Positions 45,436 to 55,398 are shown, counted from the stretch's first letter. The stretch is 64,000 nt of DNA from Rubrivivax sp. (GCA_027484825.1 JAIXSE010000032.1:62001-126000); one strand, 5' to 3'. Notes: generated by a model not told the origin, from the letters alone. Made by a program: numbers and translations.

Positions 45436-46920
45436 GTGATCACCGAACTCGAGTTCCAGAGCCTGGCCGCCGACGGCTACAACCGCATCCCCCTGATCAG
45501 CGAAGCCTTCGCCGACCTGGAAACCCCCCTCTCGCTCTACCTGAAGCTCTGCGCCGGTAATGGCCAGGGCCGCAACAGCTTCTTGCTGGAGTCGGTGGTG
45601 GGCGGTGAGCGCTTCGGCCGCTATTCCTTCATCGGCCTGCCCGCCCGCACCGTGCTGCGCAGCGAAGGCCGCACCACCCAGATCCTGCGGGACGGCGAGG
45701 TCGTCGAGACCCACGAGGGCGACCCGCTGGCCTTCATCGAGGCCTACCAGCAGCGCTTCAAGGTGGCCCTGCGTCCCGGCCTTCCCCGCTTCTGTGGCGG
45801 TCTGGCCGGCTACTTCGGCTACGACGCGGTGCGCTACATCGAACCGCGCCTGGCCGACTCCACGCCGCAGGGCGGTCTGCCCACCCCGGACGTGATGCTG
45901 CTGCAGTGCGAAGAGCTGGCGGTCATCGACAACCTGTCGGGCAAGCTCTACCTCATCGTCTATGCCGACCCGGGTCAGCCCGAAGCCTATTTCCGGGGCA
46001 AGAAACGGCTGGCTGAACTGCGCGACAAGCTCAGCTACTCGGTCTCCGCCCCACGCGTGCTGCGCGGGCAGGCCCATCCGGTGGAGCGTGAGTTCGCCAA
46101 GGCCGACTTCCTCCAGGCGGTGGACCGCGCCAAGGAATTCATCGCGGCCGGCGACTGCATGCAGATCGTCTTCGGCCAGCGCCTCAAGAAGCGCTACACC
46201 GAATCGCCGCTGAGCCTGTACCGGGCGCTGCGCTCGCTCAATCCCAGCCCCTACATGTACTTCTACGACATGGGGGAATTCCAGATCGTCGGCGCCTCGC
46301 CCGAGATCCTGGTGCGTCAGGAGCAGACGCCGGATGGTCGCAAGGTCACCATCCGTCCGCTGGCCGGCACCCGGCCGCGCGGTGGCACCCCGGAACTGGA
46401 CCAGGCGCTGGAAGTGGAACTCAAGGCGGACCCTAAAGAGCGGGCCGAGCACCTGATGCTGATCGATCTGGCCCGCAACGATATCGGCCGTATCGCCCGC
46501 ACCGGCACGGTGAAGGTCACCGACGCGTTCGCGGTCGAGCGCTATTCGCATGTGATGCACATCGTCAGCAATGTCGAGGGCCTGCTGCAGGACGGCGTCG
46601 GCAACATGGATGTGTTCCGCGCCAGTTTCCCCGCCGGAACGCTCTCCGGCGCGCCCAAGATCCGGGCCATGGAAATCATCGACCAGCTCGAGCCGGTCAA
46701 GCGCGGCATCTACGGCGGCGCCTGCGGCTACCTGAGCTTTGGTGGCGACATGGACCTGGCCATCGCCATCCGCACCGGCGTGATCATGGACCAGACCCTG
46801 TATGTGCAGGCCGCCGCCGGCATCGTCGCCGACTCGGTGCCGGAGCTGGAATGGAAAGAGACCGAAGCCAAGGCCCGCGCGCTGCTGCGTGCCGCGGAAC
46901 TGGTCGAAGAAGGTTTCTGA
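45436..46920 (+). CDS. trpE: Anthranilate synthase component I
   Basis: Makes anthranilate from chorismate with glutamine-derived ammonia, the first step of tryptophan synthesis. The sequence starts [23 protein letters not shown] near residue 45 is the Trp-feedback site (here [16 protein letters not shown]). The catalytic domain shows [37 protein letters not shown]-type region ASPEILV, and [14 protein letters not shown] 45436 has GAGG eight bases upstream; ATG 45421 is an alternative. It follows trpL by 191 bp and precedes trpG by 20 bp. Confidence 0.95.
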   Translation: MITELEFQSLAADGYNRIPLISEAFADLETPLSLYLKLCAGNGQGRNSFLLESVVGGERFGRYSFIGLPARTVLRSEGRTTQILRDGEVVETHEGDPLAFIEAYQQRFKVALRPGLPRFCGGLAGYFGYDAVRYIEPRLADSTPQGGLPTPDVMLLQCEELAVIDNLSGKLYLIVYADPGQPEAYFRGKKRLAELRDKLSYSVSAPRVLRGQAHPVEREFAKADFLQAVDRAKEFIAAGDCMQIVFGQRLKKRYTESPLSLYRALRSLNPSPYMYFYDMGEFQIVGASPEILVRQEQTPDGRKVTIRPLAGTRPRGGTPELDQALEVELKADPKERAEHLMLIDLARNDIGRIARTGTVKVTDAFAVERYSHVMHIVSNVEGLLQDGVGNMDVFRASFPAGTLSGAPKIRAMEIIDQLEPVKRGIYGGACGYLSFGGDMDLAIAIRTGVIMDQTLYVQAAAGIVADSVPELEWKETEAKARALLRAAELVEEGF

Positions 46921-46940
46921 GCGGACGAAGGAGCGAAGCC

Positions 46941-47525
46941 ATGCTGCTGATGATCGACAACTACGACAGCTTCACCTTCAACCTGGTGCAGTATTTCGCC
47001 GAACTCGGCGCCGATGTGAAGGTGGTCCGCAACGACCAGATCACGCTGGACGAGATCGAAGCCCTGCGGCCCAGCCATCTGGTGCTGTCACCCGGACCGT
47101 GCACGCCGAAGGAGGCCGGGGTCTGCGTCCCTGCCATCGAGCGTTTCAAGGGCCGCCTGCCTATTCTGGGCGTCTGCCTGGGCCACCAGAGCATCGGCGC
47201 GGCCCTGGGCGGTCGCATCATCCGGGCGCAGGTGCAGATGCATGGCAAGGCCAGCACCATCACGACCGACCGCCGGGGGGTCTTCACCGGACTGCCCGAA
47301 GCCTTCAGCGTCATCCGCTACCACTCGCTGGCCATTGAGCAGGCGACGCTGCCGGACGACCTGGAAGTCTCCGCCCGCAGCGAGGACGGCGAAATCATGG
47401 GCGTGCGCCACCGCGGTCTGGCCGGCACCGGCACGCCGCTGGAAGGGGTGCAGTTCCATCCCGAATCCATCCTGTCGCAACATGGCCATGCCATGCTGCG
47501 CAATTTTCTGGAACTGGCCCCATGA
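46941..47525 (+). CDS. trpG: Anthranilate synthase component II (glutamine amidotransferase)
   Basis: Supplies ammonia to TrpE. Class I amidotransferase triad: Cys in [12 protein letters not shown], with His and Glu in VQFHPESI. The oxyanion strand [11 protein letters not shown] is present. ATG 46941 has GAAGGAG upstream. 194 residues. The stop overlaps the next start (ATGA). Confidence 0.96.
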   Translation: MLLMIDNYDSFTFNLVQYFAELGADVKVVRNDQITLDEIEALRPSHLVLSPGPCTPKEAGVCVPAIERFKGRLPILGVCLGHQSIGAALGGRIIRAQVQMHGKASTITTDRRGVFTGLPEAFSVIRYHSLAIEQATLPDDLEVSARSEDGEIMGVRHRGLAGTGTPLEGVQFHPESILSQHGHAMLRNFLELAP

Positions 47526-48580
47526 GCGCTGACCTGACCCGTGCCAATCCGGTGGTGGACCTTCGCAGCGACACCGTCACCCGACCGACGCCCGCCATGC
47601 GCGAGGCGATGCGGGTGGCCGAGGTTGGCGATGACGTGTTCGGGGATGACCCGACGGTCAATGCGTTGCAGGCCGCGCTGGCGGAGCAGCTGGGATTCGA
47701 GGCGGCGCTGTTCATGCCCAGCGGCACCCAGAGCAATCTGTGCGCGCTGATGAGCCACTGCCAGCGCGGGGATGAATACATCGTCGGCCAGATGGCCCAC
47801 ACCTACCGCTGGGAAGGCGGTGGTGCCGCGGTGTTGGGGTCCATCCAGCCACAGCCACTCAACCACGCCGCCGATGGGTCGCTCCCCCTGGCCGACATCG
47901 AAGCGAACATCAAGCCCGACGATGCGCACTTCGCGCGCACCCGGCTGCTGACGCTGGAGAACACCATTGGCGGCAAGGTGCTGCCGATGGACTATCTGGC
48001 CGAGGCCAGCGCGCTGGCGCAGCGCCGCGGACTGGCGCGGCATCTGGACGGTGCGCGGCTCTTCAATGCGGCCGTGGCGATCGATCCGCAGGACCCCTAC
48101 GCCGCCGCGCGCCGCATCTGCAGCCATTTCGACAGCGTCTCGGTCTGCTTCTCCAAAGGCCTGGGCGCGCCGGTGGGCTCGGTGCTGTGCGGCTCGCGCG
48201 CCTTCATTGGCCAGGCCCATCGCTGGCGCAAGATGGTCGGCGGCGGCATGCGCCAGGCGGGTGTGCTTGCCGCTGCGGCGCACCATGCGCTGACCCACCA
48301 TGTCCGACGCCTGGCCGACGACCATGCACTGGCGCGTCGCCTGGCCGAAGGCCTGTCGGGCCTGCCGGGTCTGTCGGTCGAAGCCCCCCAGACCAACATC
48401 GTGTTTGTGGATGCGACGCCCGCCGTGGGCACCGGCCTCATGGACCATCTCAAGCAGCGCGGCGTGCTGGCCACCGGCCTGTACCGACTGCGCTTCGTCA
48501 CTCATCTGGATGTGGATGCCGAGGGCGTGGACCGCGCCATCGCCGCCATCCGCGAGCACTGCCTGCGAACGGGAGCCTGA
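47522..48580 (+). CDS. ltaE: Low-specificity L-threonine aldolase
   Basis: PLP enzyme that splits L-threonine/allo-threonine into glycine and acetaldehyde. Motifs: [30 protein letters not shown], the PLP-Lys region [19 protein letters not shown], and [12 protein letters not shown]. 352 residues. The start overlaps the trpG stop and the stop is four bases before trpD, so it is fully embedded in the trp operon, which is unusual. Confidence 0.94.
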   Translation: MSADLTRANPVVDLRSDTVTRPTPAMREAMRVAEVGDDVFGDDPTVNALQAALAEQLGFEAALFMPSGTQSNLCALMSHCQRGDEYIVGQMAHTYRWEGGGAAVLGSIQPQPLNHAADGSLPLADIEANIKPDDAHFARTRLLTLENTIGGKVLPMDYLAEASALAQRRGLARHLDGARLFNAAVAIDPQDPYAAARRICSHFDSVSVCFSKGLGAPVGSVLCGSRAFIGQAHRWRKMVGGGMRQAGVLAAAAHHALTHHVRRLADDHALARRLAEGLSGLPGLSVEAPQTNIVFVDATPAVGTGLMDHLKQRGVLATGLYRLRFVTHLDVDAEGVDRAIAAIREHCLRTGA

Positions 48581-48584
48581 GGCC

Positions 48585-49619
48585 ATGCCGATCACCGACC
48601 ACGAAGCCCTCACCCGGGTCATCGAACATCGCGAGATCTTCCACGACGAGATGCTGTCGCTGATGCGCCGCATCATGGCCGGCGAGATGTCCCCCGTGAC
48701 GGCTGCCGCCATCCTGGTCGGCCTGCGGGTGAAGAAGGAAACCATCGGCGAGATCACCGCTGCCGCGCAGGTCATGCGCGAGTTCTCGGTGAAGGTGCCG
48801 CTGCAGCCCGGCCCGCATCTGGTGGATGTGGTGGGCACCGGCGGGGATGGGGCCCACACCTTCAACATCTCCACCTGCTCGATGTTTGTCGCCGCCGCGG
48901 CCGGAGCGCAGATTGCCAAGCACGGCAACCGCAGCGTCTCCAGCAAGACCGGCAGCGCGGATGTGCTGGAAGCGCTGGGCGTGGCCCTGTCGCTATCGCC
49001 ACAGGCGGTGGCGGACTGCGTGCACAAGACCGGCATCGGTTTCATGTTCGCGCCCAACCACCATCCGGCCATGAAGAACATCGCCCCGGTCCGCAAGGAG
49101 CTGGGCGTGCGCACCCTCTTCAACATCCTGGGTCCGCTGACCAACCCCGCCGGTGCCACCAACATCCTGATGGGCGTCTTCCATCCGGACCTGGTGGGCA
49201 TCCAGGTGCGCGTCATGCAGCGGCTCGGTGCCGAGCATGCGCTGGTGGTCTATGGCAAGGACGGCATGGACGAGATTTCGCTGGGCGCCTCCACGCTGGT
49301 GGGCGAGCTGCGCAATGGCGAGATCCGCGAGTACGAGGTGCATCCGGAAGACTTCGGCCTGCAGATGGTCTCCAGCCGCAACCTGCGGGTGAGCGGCCCG
49401 GAAGAGAGCCGCCGCATCCTGCTGAACGTGCTGGCCGATGAGCCGGGCCCCGCCCGCGACATCGTGCTGCTCAATGCGGGTGCCACGCTCTATGCTGGCA
49501 ATGTGGTGGACAGCATTGCGGACGGCATCACCAAGGCGCGTGAAGTGCTCAGCAGCGGCGCGGCCCGCGCCAAGCTGGATCAATTTGTCGCCGCCACGCA
49601 GGAGGCCGCCCGTGTCTGA
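48585..49619 (+). CDS. trpD: Anthranilate phosphoribosyltransferase
   Basis: Transfers phosphoribosyl from PRPP to anthranilate. Conserved GTGGDG (PRPP loop) at [51 protein letters not shown], and [11 protein letters not shown]. 344 residues. ATG 48585. It overlaps trpC by eight bases. Confidence 0.96.
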   Translation: MPITDHEALTRVIEHREIFHDEMLSLMRRIMAGEMSPVTAAAILVGLRVKKETIGEITAAAQVMREFSVKVPLQPGPHLVDVVGTGGDGAHTFNISTCSMFVAAAAGAQIAKHGNRSVSSKTGSADVLEALGVALSLSPQAVADCVHKTGIGFMFAPNHHPAMKNIAPVRKELGVRTLFNILGPLTNPAGATNILMGVFHPDLVGIQVRVMQRLGAEHALVVYGKDGMDEISLGASTLVGELRNGEIREYEVHPEDFGLQMVSSRNLRVSGPEESRRILLNVLADEPGPARDIVLLNAGATLYAGNVVDSIADGITKAREVLSSGAARAKLDQFVAATQEAARV

Positions 49620-50403
49620 CATCCTGGATCGGATCAATGCGGTCAAGCGCGAGGAAGTCGCCGCCGCCCAGGCCCTGAAGCCGCTGGCTGTGCTGCGCGC
49701 GGAGGCGGAGTCGCGCGAGGCGCCCCCTCGGGGATTCGGGGAAGCGCTGCGCCGCACGGTGCAGGCTGGCCGCAGCGCGGTGATTGCGGAAATCAAGAAG
49801 GCCAGCCCCAGCAAGGGCGTGCTGCGCGAGGACTTCCAGCCCGCCGCCATTGCCCGCAGCTATGAGCAGCACGGCGCTGCCTGCCTGAGCGTGCTGACCG
49901 ACCGCTCTTTCTTCCAGGGCGGGGTGGCCTATTTGCAGGAAGCCCGCGCCGCTTGCGGCCTGCCGGTGCTGCGCAAGGACTTCATGATCGACCCCTATCA
50001 GGTCTACGAAGCCCGCGCGATGGGTGCCGACTGCATCTTGCTGATTGCCGCCAGCCTGGACGATGGTCAGATGGCCGAGCTGGAAGACTGCGCGCTGGGC
50101 CTGGGCCTGGACGTGCTGGTGGAGGTGCATGACGGTGATGAACTGGAACGTGCGCTGCGCCTGAAGACGCCGCTGGTGGGCATCAACAACCGCAACCTCA
50201 AGACCTTCGAGGTGACGCTGGAGACGACGCTGGGGCTGCTGGCCGAGGTGCCGCCTGACCGGCTGCTGGTCACCGAATCCGGCATCCTCGGGCCGGCCGA
50301 TGTGCAGCGGATGCGCGCTGCGAAGGTGAATGCCTTCCTGGTGGGCGAGGCCTTCATGCGGGCCGACGACCCGGGTGCGGCGCTGGCGGCGCTGTTCCGC
50401 TGA
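49612..50403 (+). CDS. trpC: Indole-3-glycerol-phosphate synthase
   Basis: Closes the indole ring. TIM-barrel motifs: [18 protein letters not shown] (catalytic Glu and Lys), [26 protein letters not shown] (catalytic Lys), and [12 protein letters not shown], with VTESGI near the end. GTG 49612 has GGAGG upstream. 263 residues, not fused to TrpF. The stop overlaps the ung start. Confidence 0.95.
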   Translation: MSDILDRINAVKREEVAAAQALKPLAVLRAEAESREAPPRGFGEALRRTVQAGRSAVIAEIKKASPSKGVLREDFQPAAIARSYEQHGAACLSVLTDRSFFQGGVAYLQEARAACGLPVLRKDFMIDPYQVYEARAMGADCILLIAASLDDGQMAELEDCALGLGLDVLVEVHDGDELERALRLKTPLVGINNRNLKTFEVTLETTLGLLAEVPPDRLLVTESGILGPADVQRMRAAKVNAFLVGEAFMRADDPGAALAALFR

Positions 50404-51131
50404 TGGCTCTGACCCGCGCAGATATCGACTGGCAAGTCGAGGGGGGCTGGCAAGCCTGCATCGACGCCTGGCGCCGCAGTGCGGATGGGCTGCGGGTGCA
50501 GGCCTTGCTGGAGGAACGGCTGGCCGCAGGCGCCTGCATCTATCCGGCAGATCCGCTGCGGGCGCTTCGGCTCACACCGCTGACGTCGGTGCGGGTGGTC
50601 ATCGTCGGTCAGGATCCCTATCACGGCCCGGGTCAGGCGGAAGGCCTGGCCTTCTCCGTCCCGGCCGGGCAGAAGCTGCCGCCGTCGCTGCGCAACATCT
50701 TCAAGGAGCTGATGCGCGACCTGGGGCAGCCGCCTGCCATGACCGGCCATCTGGGCGACTGGGCCCGGCGGGGCGTGCTGCTGCTCAACACCAGCCTCAC
50801 CGTCGAGGACGGACAGGCGGGCAGCCATGCCCGCAAAGGCTGGGAATCGCTGACCGATGCGCTCATCGAGGCCACGGCGCGGGACGCCTCCCCCAAGGTC
50901 TATCTGCTGTGGGGGGCGCATGCCCAGGCCAAGGCGGTGCTGGTCGAGGCCGCAGGCGGTGGCCGTCACCGGGTGCTGCAGGCCAACCATCCGTCGCCTC
51001 TGTCCGCGACCCGTGGCCCCACGCCCTTCATCGGCTGCGGCCATTTCTCCGCAGCGCGTGACTGGCTGAAGACGCAGGGCACCGATCTGGACTGGTCGCT
51101 CGACGCCTCCCGGCTCTCCTCCGGGGACTGA
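50403..51131 (+). CDS. ung: Uracil-DNA glycosylase, family 1
   Basis: Removes uracil from DNA to start base-excision repair. Catalytic GQDPYHGPGQAEGL with the water-activating Asp, uracil-binding LLLNTSLTVE, and the leucine-loop HPSPLSATRG are intact. 242 residues. It starts within the trpC stop (TGATG), closing the trp operon. Confidence 0.95.
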   Translation: MALTRADIDWQVEGGWQACIDAWRRSADGLRVQALLEERLAAGACIYPADPLRALRLTPLTSVRVVIVGQDPYHGPGQAEGLAFSVPAGQKLPPSLRNIFKELMRDLGQPPAMTGHLGDWARRGVLLLNTSLTVEDGQAGSHARKGWESLTDALIEATARDASPKVYLLWGAHAQAKAVLVEAAGGGRHRVLQANHPSPLSATRGPTPFIGCGHFSAARDWLKTQGTDLDWSLDASRLSSGD

Positions 51132-51345
51132 TCGCTCAGGTCAAGGATCGCCCCCGTACGGGCTGATCCTCATGGCGGGGGGCCGCTCAACTGGTACGGT
51201 TGTGGTCACGCAGCCGCGGCCCCGCTCCGTCCCTGGGTGTCCGCATTGTTTCTCCTCGTGTCCATCGTGAGGCGATGGCCCTTTGCAGGCCCCGGTCGAG
51301 GGCCGGCCACGCCCACCTGCTGACTCAGGGTTAAGTCCAGTGCGC

Positions 51346-51388
51346 TACCAATTGACGGTCTCCGATTTTTGGTACTAAACTGGTATTA
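51346..51388 (+). promoter_or_regulatory. Promoter and paired operator of the GlcNAc operon
   Basis: A TTGACG -35-like box (51352-51357) and TACTAA (51373-51378, short 15-base spacer) suggest a promoter. TGGTACTAAACTGGTA holds two half-sites at 51370 and 51381, exactly 11 bp apart and over the -10 region. A third, inverted site TACCAATT lies at 51346-51353. The kinase ATG is only four bases after this block, without a ribosome binding site, so the mRNA may be leaderless. The GntR protein of this operon is the likely repressor. Confidence 0.55.
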
Positions 51389-51391
51389 ATC

Positions 51392-52336
51392 ATGACAGTT
51401 CCCGCTTTGGCCGACGTCTGGTCGGCTTCCCTGCCCACGCGCCATGCCGCCGTCCGATATCTGGTCGGGGTGGATGGCGGCGGCACGGGCACGCGGGTGC
51501 GGCTGAGCGACCTGCAGGGACGTCTGCTCGGACAAGGGCAGGCAGGACCGTCGGCCCTGGGGCAGGGCGTGGATCAAGCCTGGCGGCACATTCAGGAAGC
51601 GGTGCAGGCGGCGGCGTTCCAGTCGGGCCTGTCGGCGCTGCCCCTGGCCGAGACGGCCATCGGCCTGGGCCTGTCCGGCGCGGGCGTGGCTGCGCAGGCC
51701 GAAGCCTTCAAGGCGCGGCAGCCTGGATATGCCCAGCTGGTGCTGGTCAACGACGGCACCACCACGGTCATCGGCGCCCATGGAGGCCATCCCGGCGCGG
51801 TGATCGCGGCAGGCACCGGCACCGTGGGCGAGGCGCTGCGTGCGGATGGCTCGCTGGTGTGTGTGAGCGGCTGGGGCTGGATCGGTGGCGATGAAGGCAG
51901 TGGCGCCTGGCTGGGTCTGCAGGCCATGCGGCTGGCGCAAAAGGCCATGGATGGCCGTCTGCCCGCCGGTCCGCTGGCGCAGGCTGTCTGGGCCGCCGCC
52001 GGCGCTCAGCATCCGCAGGATCGCGACGCGGTGTCCGCCTGGGTCGCCCAGGCCGGCCAGCATGCCTATGCGCAATTGGCGCCGCTGGTGTTCGATCAGG
52101 CCCCTTCCGATCCGGCTGCTCAGGCGCTGGTCAATGCCGCAGTGGCCGAACTGGAATCGGTTGCGCTGGCCCTGGACCCGACGCAGACCCTGCCGCTCTC
52201 GCTGGCCGGCAGCATCGCACAGCGGCTGGGCAGCCGTTTCTCAGGCAACATTCGGGCCCGTTGCGTGTCACCTCAGGGTGACTCGGCTGACGGGGCGCTG
52301 CGGCTGGTCCGCGGCGCGCTCTCTGACTCACGTTGA
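51392..52336 (+). CDS. nagK: N-acetylglucosamine kinase, BadF/BcrA ATPase family
   Basis: Predicted to phosphorylate GlcNAc at C6. ASKHA-fold motifs: YLVGVDGGGTGTRVRLSD (phosphate-1), VNDGTTTVIGAHGG, AGTGTVGEAL (phosphate-2) and SGWGWIGGDEGSGAWLG. 314 residues. First gene of an operon with the GntR regulator, NagA and a SIS deaminase. ATG 51392 lies right after the operator; a later start cannot be ruled out. Naming rests on motif plus context. Confidence 0.87.
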   Translation: MTVPALADVWSASLPTRHAAVRYLVGVDGGGTGTRVRLSDLQGRLLGQGQAGPSALGQGVDQAWRHIQEAVQAAAFQSGLSALPLAETAIGLGLSGAGVAAQAEAFKARQPGYAQLVLVNDGTTTVIGAHGGHPGAVIAAGTGTVGEALRADGSLVCVSGWGWIGGDEGSGAWLGLQAMRLAQKAMDGRLPAGPLAQAVWAAAGAQHPQDRDAVSAWVAQAGQHAYAQLAPLVFDQAPSDPAAQALVNAAVAELESVALALDPTQTLPLSLAGSIAQRLGSRFSGNIRARCVSPQGDSADGALRLVRGALSDSR

Positions 52337-52350
52337 TCGAGAACCGCCCG

Positions 52351-53094
52351 ATGAGCACCAAGCTGCCCTTCCAATTTAAGCCCGATCCCGCCGCCGCTTC
52401 GCCGCTGTACATGCAGCTGGCCCACAAGCTGGCACAGGCCATCCGCGAGGGCCAGTACCAGGCCGACGAGGCCCTGCCGTCCGAGCGGGTGCTGTCGGAG
52501 TCGCTGGACCTGTCCCGCGTGACCGCCCGCAAGGCGATCGACCGGTTGGTGGAGCAGGGCCTGATCGTGCGCAAGCGGGGCTCGGGCAACTACATCGCGC
52601 CTAAGCTGGAGCAGCCGCTGTCGCGTCTGACCAGCTTTTCGGAAGAGCTGCATCAGCGCGGCTTCAAGCCCAGCAGTCGCTGGCTGACCCGTGGTTTTGC
52701 GATGGCGGCGCCGGACGAACAACTCTCCCTGGGCCTGACGACCGGTCAGCGGGTGGCCCGTCTGGAGCGTCTGCGTCTGGCCGACCAGGTGGTCATGGCC
52801 TATGAACTGAGCGTGCTGCCGGAGGCCGTGCTGCCCGAGCCGCAGAAGGTCGACAGCTCCCTCTACGAGCACCTGGCCCGCATGGGCCGCGCGCCGGTGC
52901 GCGCGCTTCAACACATTCGTGCCATCAACGCGGATTCACGCCTGGCGGGCCTGCTGGAAGTGCCAGTGGGTCAGGCGGTGCTGTTCATCACGCGTGTGGG
53001 TTATCTGGACCTGGGTCAGGCGGTGGAGCTGACCCATTCGTACTGCCGCAGCGATTACTACGACTTCGTCGCGGAGATGAGGCGCGACGGATGA
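52351..53094 (+). CDS. GntR-family (HutC subfamily) transcriptional regulator of GlcNAc use
   Basis: A 247-residue regulator: winged HTH in residues 15-80 (SPLYMQLAHKLAQAIREG, LPSERVLSESLDLSRVTARKAID, KRGSGNYIA) and a UTRA ligand-binding domain after RLTSFSEELHQRGF. HutC-type regulators of nag genes (NagR/NagQ/DasR-like) bind GlcN-6-P or GlcNAc-6-P. ATG 52351 is preferred over a TTG 18 bases earlier. It overlaps nagA by four bases. It is the natural candidate to bind the TGGTA-type sites found at four loci here. Confidence 0.9.
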   Translation: MSTKLPFQFKPDPAAASPLYMQLAHKLAQAIREGQYQADEALPSERVLSESLDLSRVTARKAIDRLVEQGLIVRKRGSGNYIAPKLEQPLSRLTSFSEELHQRGFKPSSRWLTRGFAMAAPDEQLSLGLTTGQRVARLERLRLADQVVMAYELSVLPEAVLPEPQKVDSSLYEHLARMGRAPVRALQHIRAINADSRLAGLLEVPVGQAVLFITRVGYLDLGQAVELTHSYCRSDYYDFVAEMRRDG

Positions 53095-54230
53095 CGGACG
53101 CACAGCATATCGACGGATTCATTCTGACGCCTGCCGGATTCATCCGCGGTGTGCTGGAGCATCAAGAAGGCCGGATCTGCCGCATGGACGGCACACCGGT
53201 GTCTGAAGACGAAGTGCGGCATGGCGCCCAAGCGCTGCCGCTGATCCTGCCCGGCTTCGTCGACCTGCATGTGCATGGTGGCGGCGGGCACGACACGATG
53301 GAGGGCGGGGCGGCCGTGGCCGAGATGGCGCGCCTGCATGCCCGCCACGGCACGACGGCCCTGCTGGCCACCACCATGACCGCGCCGATGGACGAGATCC
53401 GCAGCGCGTTGCGGGCGCTCAGCGGTGTGTGCGCCGATCGCGGCAGCGGCATGTCCCGGGTGCTGGGCGTGCATCTGGAGGGGCCCTACATCAACCCCGG
53501 CAAGCTCGGCGCGCAGCCCGACTTCGCCCGCTCCGCCGCCATCGACGAGGTGCGGGCGCTGCATGCCATCGCGCCGATCCGTCTGGTGACGTTGGCGCCG
53601 GAAGTGCCGGGCCATCTGGATCTGGTGGGCGAGTTTCGTGCCGCCGGCTTCCAGGTGCAGATCGGCCACACGCTGGGCACTTATGAAGACGGCGTGGCCG
53701 CCCTGGCGCGCGGCGCGGGCGGCTTCACCCATCTGTTCAATGCCATGTCCGGCCTGCATCACCGCGAGCCCGGCATGGTGGGGGCGGCGCTGGCTCATGC
53801 GCGCTATGCCGAAGTCATTCCGGACCTGCTGCATGTGCACCCTGGCGCGATCCGCGCGGCGCTGCGCTGCATTCCGGGCCTGTTCTGCGTGACCGACTCG
53901 ACTGCTGCGGCCGGCATGCCCGACGGCGAGTACCGGCTGGGGCGGCACCGGGTGACCAAATGCCTGGGGGGGGTGCGTCTGCCCGACGGCACGCTGGCCG
54001 GATCCACGCTGACGATGGACCAGGCCCTGCGCAATCTGGTGCTGAAGATGGGATTGACGGTGGAGGAAGCGTCGCGACGGGTATCGACCCATGCGGCGGA
54101 CTTCCTCGGCCTGGAGGACCGGGGTCGGCTGGTGCCTGGCGCCTGGGCGGATGTGGTGGTGTTGGACCGTGGCTTGCAGTTGCAACGCGTGGTCGTGGAA
54201 GGGGAATCAATTGACCTCGCGAATGCTTGA
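53091..54230 (+). CDS. nagA: N-acetylglucosamine-6-phosphate deacetylase
   Basis: Converts GlcNAc-6-P to GlcN-6-P and acetate. Amidohydrolase motifs: LPGFVDLHVHGGGGHD, GVHLEGPYINP (metal Glu), QIGHTLGT, FTHLFNAMSGLHHREPG, and VTDSTAAAGMPDG (catalytic Asp). 379 residues. Overlaps the regulator gene upstream and the SIS gene downstream. Confidence 0.95.
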   Translation: MTDAQHIDGFILTPAGFIRGVLEHQEGRICRMDGTPVSEDEVRHGAQALPLILPGFVDLHVHGGGGHDTMEGGAAVAEMARLHARHGTTALLATTMTAPMDEIRSALRALSGVCADRGSGMSRVLGVHLEGPYINPGKLGAQPDFARSAAIDEVRALHAIAPIRLVTLAPEVPGHLDLVGEFRAAGFQVQIGHTLGTYEDGVAALARGAGGFTHLFNAMSGLHHREPGMVGAALAHARYAEVIPDLLHVHPGAIRAALRCIPGLFCVTDSTAAAGMPDGEYRLGRHRVTKCLGGVRLPDGTLAGSTLTMDQALRNLVLKMGLTVEEASRRVSTHAADFLGLEDRGRLVPGAWADVVVLDRGLQLQRVVVEGESIDLANA

Positions 54231-55233
54231 AGAGGCGCTGAGCGCGCCGCAGGCCGTGGCGCGCCAGTTGGCCGTCGATCAACAGGCTTACCTGGCGCTG
54301 GGGCGCCTGCTGCGCGAGCAGCCGCCCAGCGGACTGCTGACGGTGGCGCGCGGCAGCTCGGACCATGCGGCGCATTACCTGGCCTATCTGGTCATGGCGC
54401 GGCTGGGCCGGCTGGTGACCTCGCTGCCCATGTCGGTGATCACGCTCTACCAGAGCCGGCTGGAGAGCCGCGGGCTGGTGTCGCTGGCGTTCTCGCAGTC
54501 GGGGCAGAGTCCGGACCTGGTCTCGCCGACCCAATACCTGCGCGCCAACGGCGCGCGCACCGTGGCCTTTGTGAATGCCGACGGCTCACCGCTGGCCGAG
54601 GCGGCGGAGCATGTGTTTGCGCTGCATGCCGGCGCCGAGCAGAGCGTGGCGGCGACCAAGAGCTACATCGCGCAGCTCGTGGCGGGCGCCCGTCTGGTGG
54701 CGGCGTGGCAGGACGATCCGGATCTGGCCGCAGCGCTGCAGGACCTGCCGGCAGCGCTGACGCAGGCGGCGCAGCAGCGCTGGGATGTGGCGGTGGATGT
54801 GCTCAAGGGCGCGGACAAGCTGTTCGTCATCGGCCGCGGCACCTCGCTGCCGATTGCGCTGGAAGCTGCGCTGAAGTTCAAGGAAACCTGCGGCATTCAG
54901 GCGGAGGCCTTCTCCGGCGCCGAGGTCAAGCATGGCCCGATGGCGCTGGTGGAGGAGGGGTATCCGTTGCTGGTGTTTGCGCCGCGCGGACCGGCACAGG
55001 CGGGACTGCTGGCCCTGGCCGAGGAGATGCGCGGGCGCGGCGCCCGGGTGCTGCTGGCAGCGCCCGCAGGCACGCCGGGCGCGGAGCTGCCGCTGAGCTG
55101 TACCGGGAGCGAGGACCTGGACCCGATTGCGGCCGTGCAGAGTTTTTATCCGATGGTGGAGGCCCTGGCGCGTGAGCGGGGCCTGAACCCCGACCAGCCG
55201 CGGCATCTGGCCAAGGTCACCAAGACCCACTGA
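54211..55233 (+). CDS. SIS-domain glucosamine-6-phosphate deaminase (NagB-II type)
   Basis: Predicted to turn GlcN-6-P into fructose-6-P and ammonia, the last step to glycolysis. Two SIS domains resembling the isomerase half of GlmS: TVARGSSDHAAHYLAYL, AFSQSGQSPDLV, EQSVAATKSYIAQL; then VIGRGTSLPIALEAALKFKE, and EAFSGAEVKHGPMALV. No amidotransferase domain, which marks the NagB-II deaminase. TTG 54211 has GGAAGGGG upstream; ATG 54223 is the alternative. 340 residues. Overlaps nagA by 20 bases. Confidence 0.9.
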   Translation: MTSRMLEEALSAPQAVARQLAVDQQAYLALGRLLREQPPSGLLTVARGSSDHAAHYLAYLVMARLGRLVTSLPMSVITLYQSRLESRGLVSLAFSQSGQSPDLVSPTQYLRANGARTVAFVNADGSPLAEAAEHVFALHAGAEQSVAATKSYIAQLVAGARLVAAWQDDPDLAAALQDLPAALTQAAQQRWDVAVDVLKGADKLFVIGRGTSLPIALEAALKFKETCGIQAEAFSGAEVKHGPMALVEEGYPLLVFAPRGPAQAGLLALAEEMRGRGARVLLAAPAGTPGAELPLSCTGSEDLDPIAAVQSFYPMVEALARERGLNPDQPRHLAKVTKTH

Positions 55234-55250
55234 GGGCAGGCGCCGCACTC

Positions 55251-55298
55251 ACGCGGTGATGCACCCACGCGGTGACGCACCGAGGCGGTGATGCAGTG
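55251..55298 (+). repeat. Three tandem 16-bp repeats between the deaminase and GH3 genes
   Basis: ACGCGGTGATGCACCC, ACGCGGTGACGCACCG and AGGCGGTGATGCAGTG follow each other directly. They begin 17 bp after the deaminase stop. They do not match the TGGTA operator. Confidence 0.8.
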
Positions 55299-55364
55299 AC
55301 ACCCGTCCCGACGGTCGCAGTGACGGCCCGAGGTCGGATGGATGTGTGGAGAGGATCGAGGCGC

Positions 55365-55398
55365 TGGAGCATCGACGCAGCGAGGCGTTGATGCTCCA
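55365..55398 (+). promoter_or_regulatory. Intercistronic RNA hairpin before the GH3 gene
   Basis: TGGAGCATCGACGC pairs with GCGTTGATGCTCCA over 14 bases with one G-U wobble and a six-base loop. No T-run follows, so it looks like an RNA processing or stability element inside the operon rather than a terminator. It lies 85 bp before the GH3 start. Confidence 0.55.

Noticed and set aside
55251-55298. CRISPR repeats
   Set aside because: Units are directly adjacent with no spacers and no cas genes nearby.
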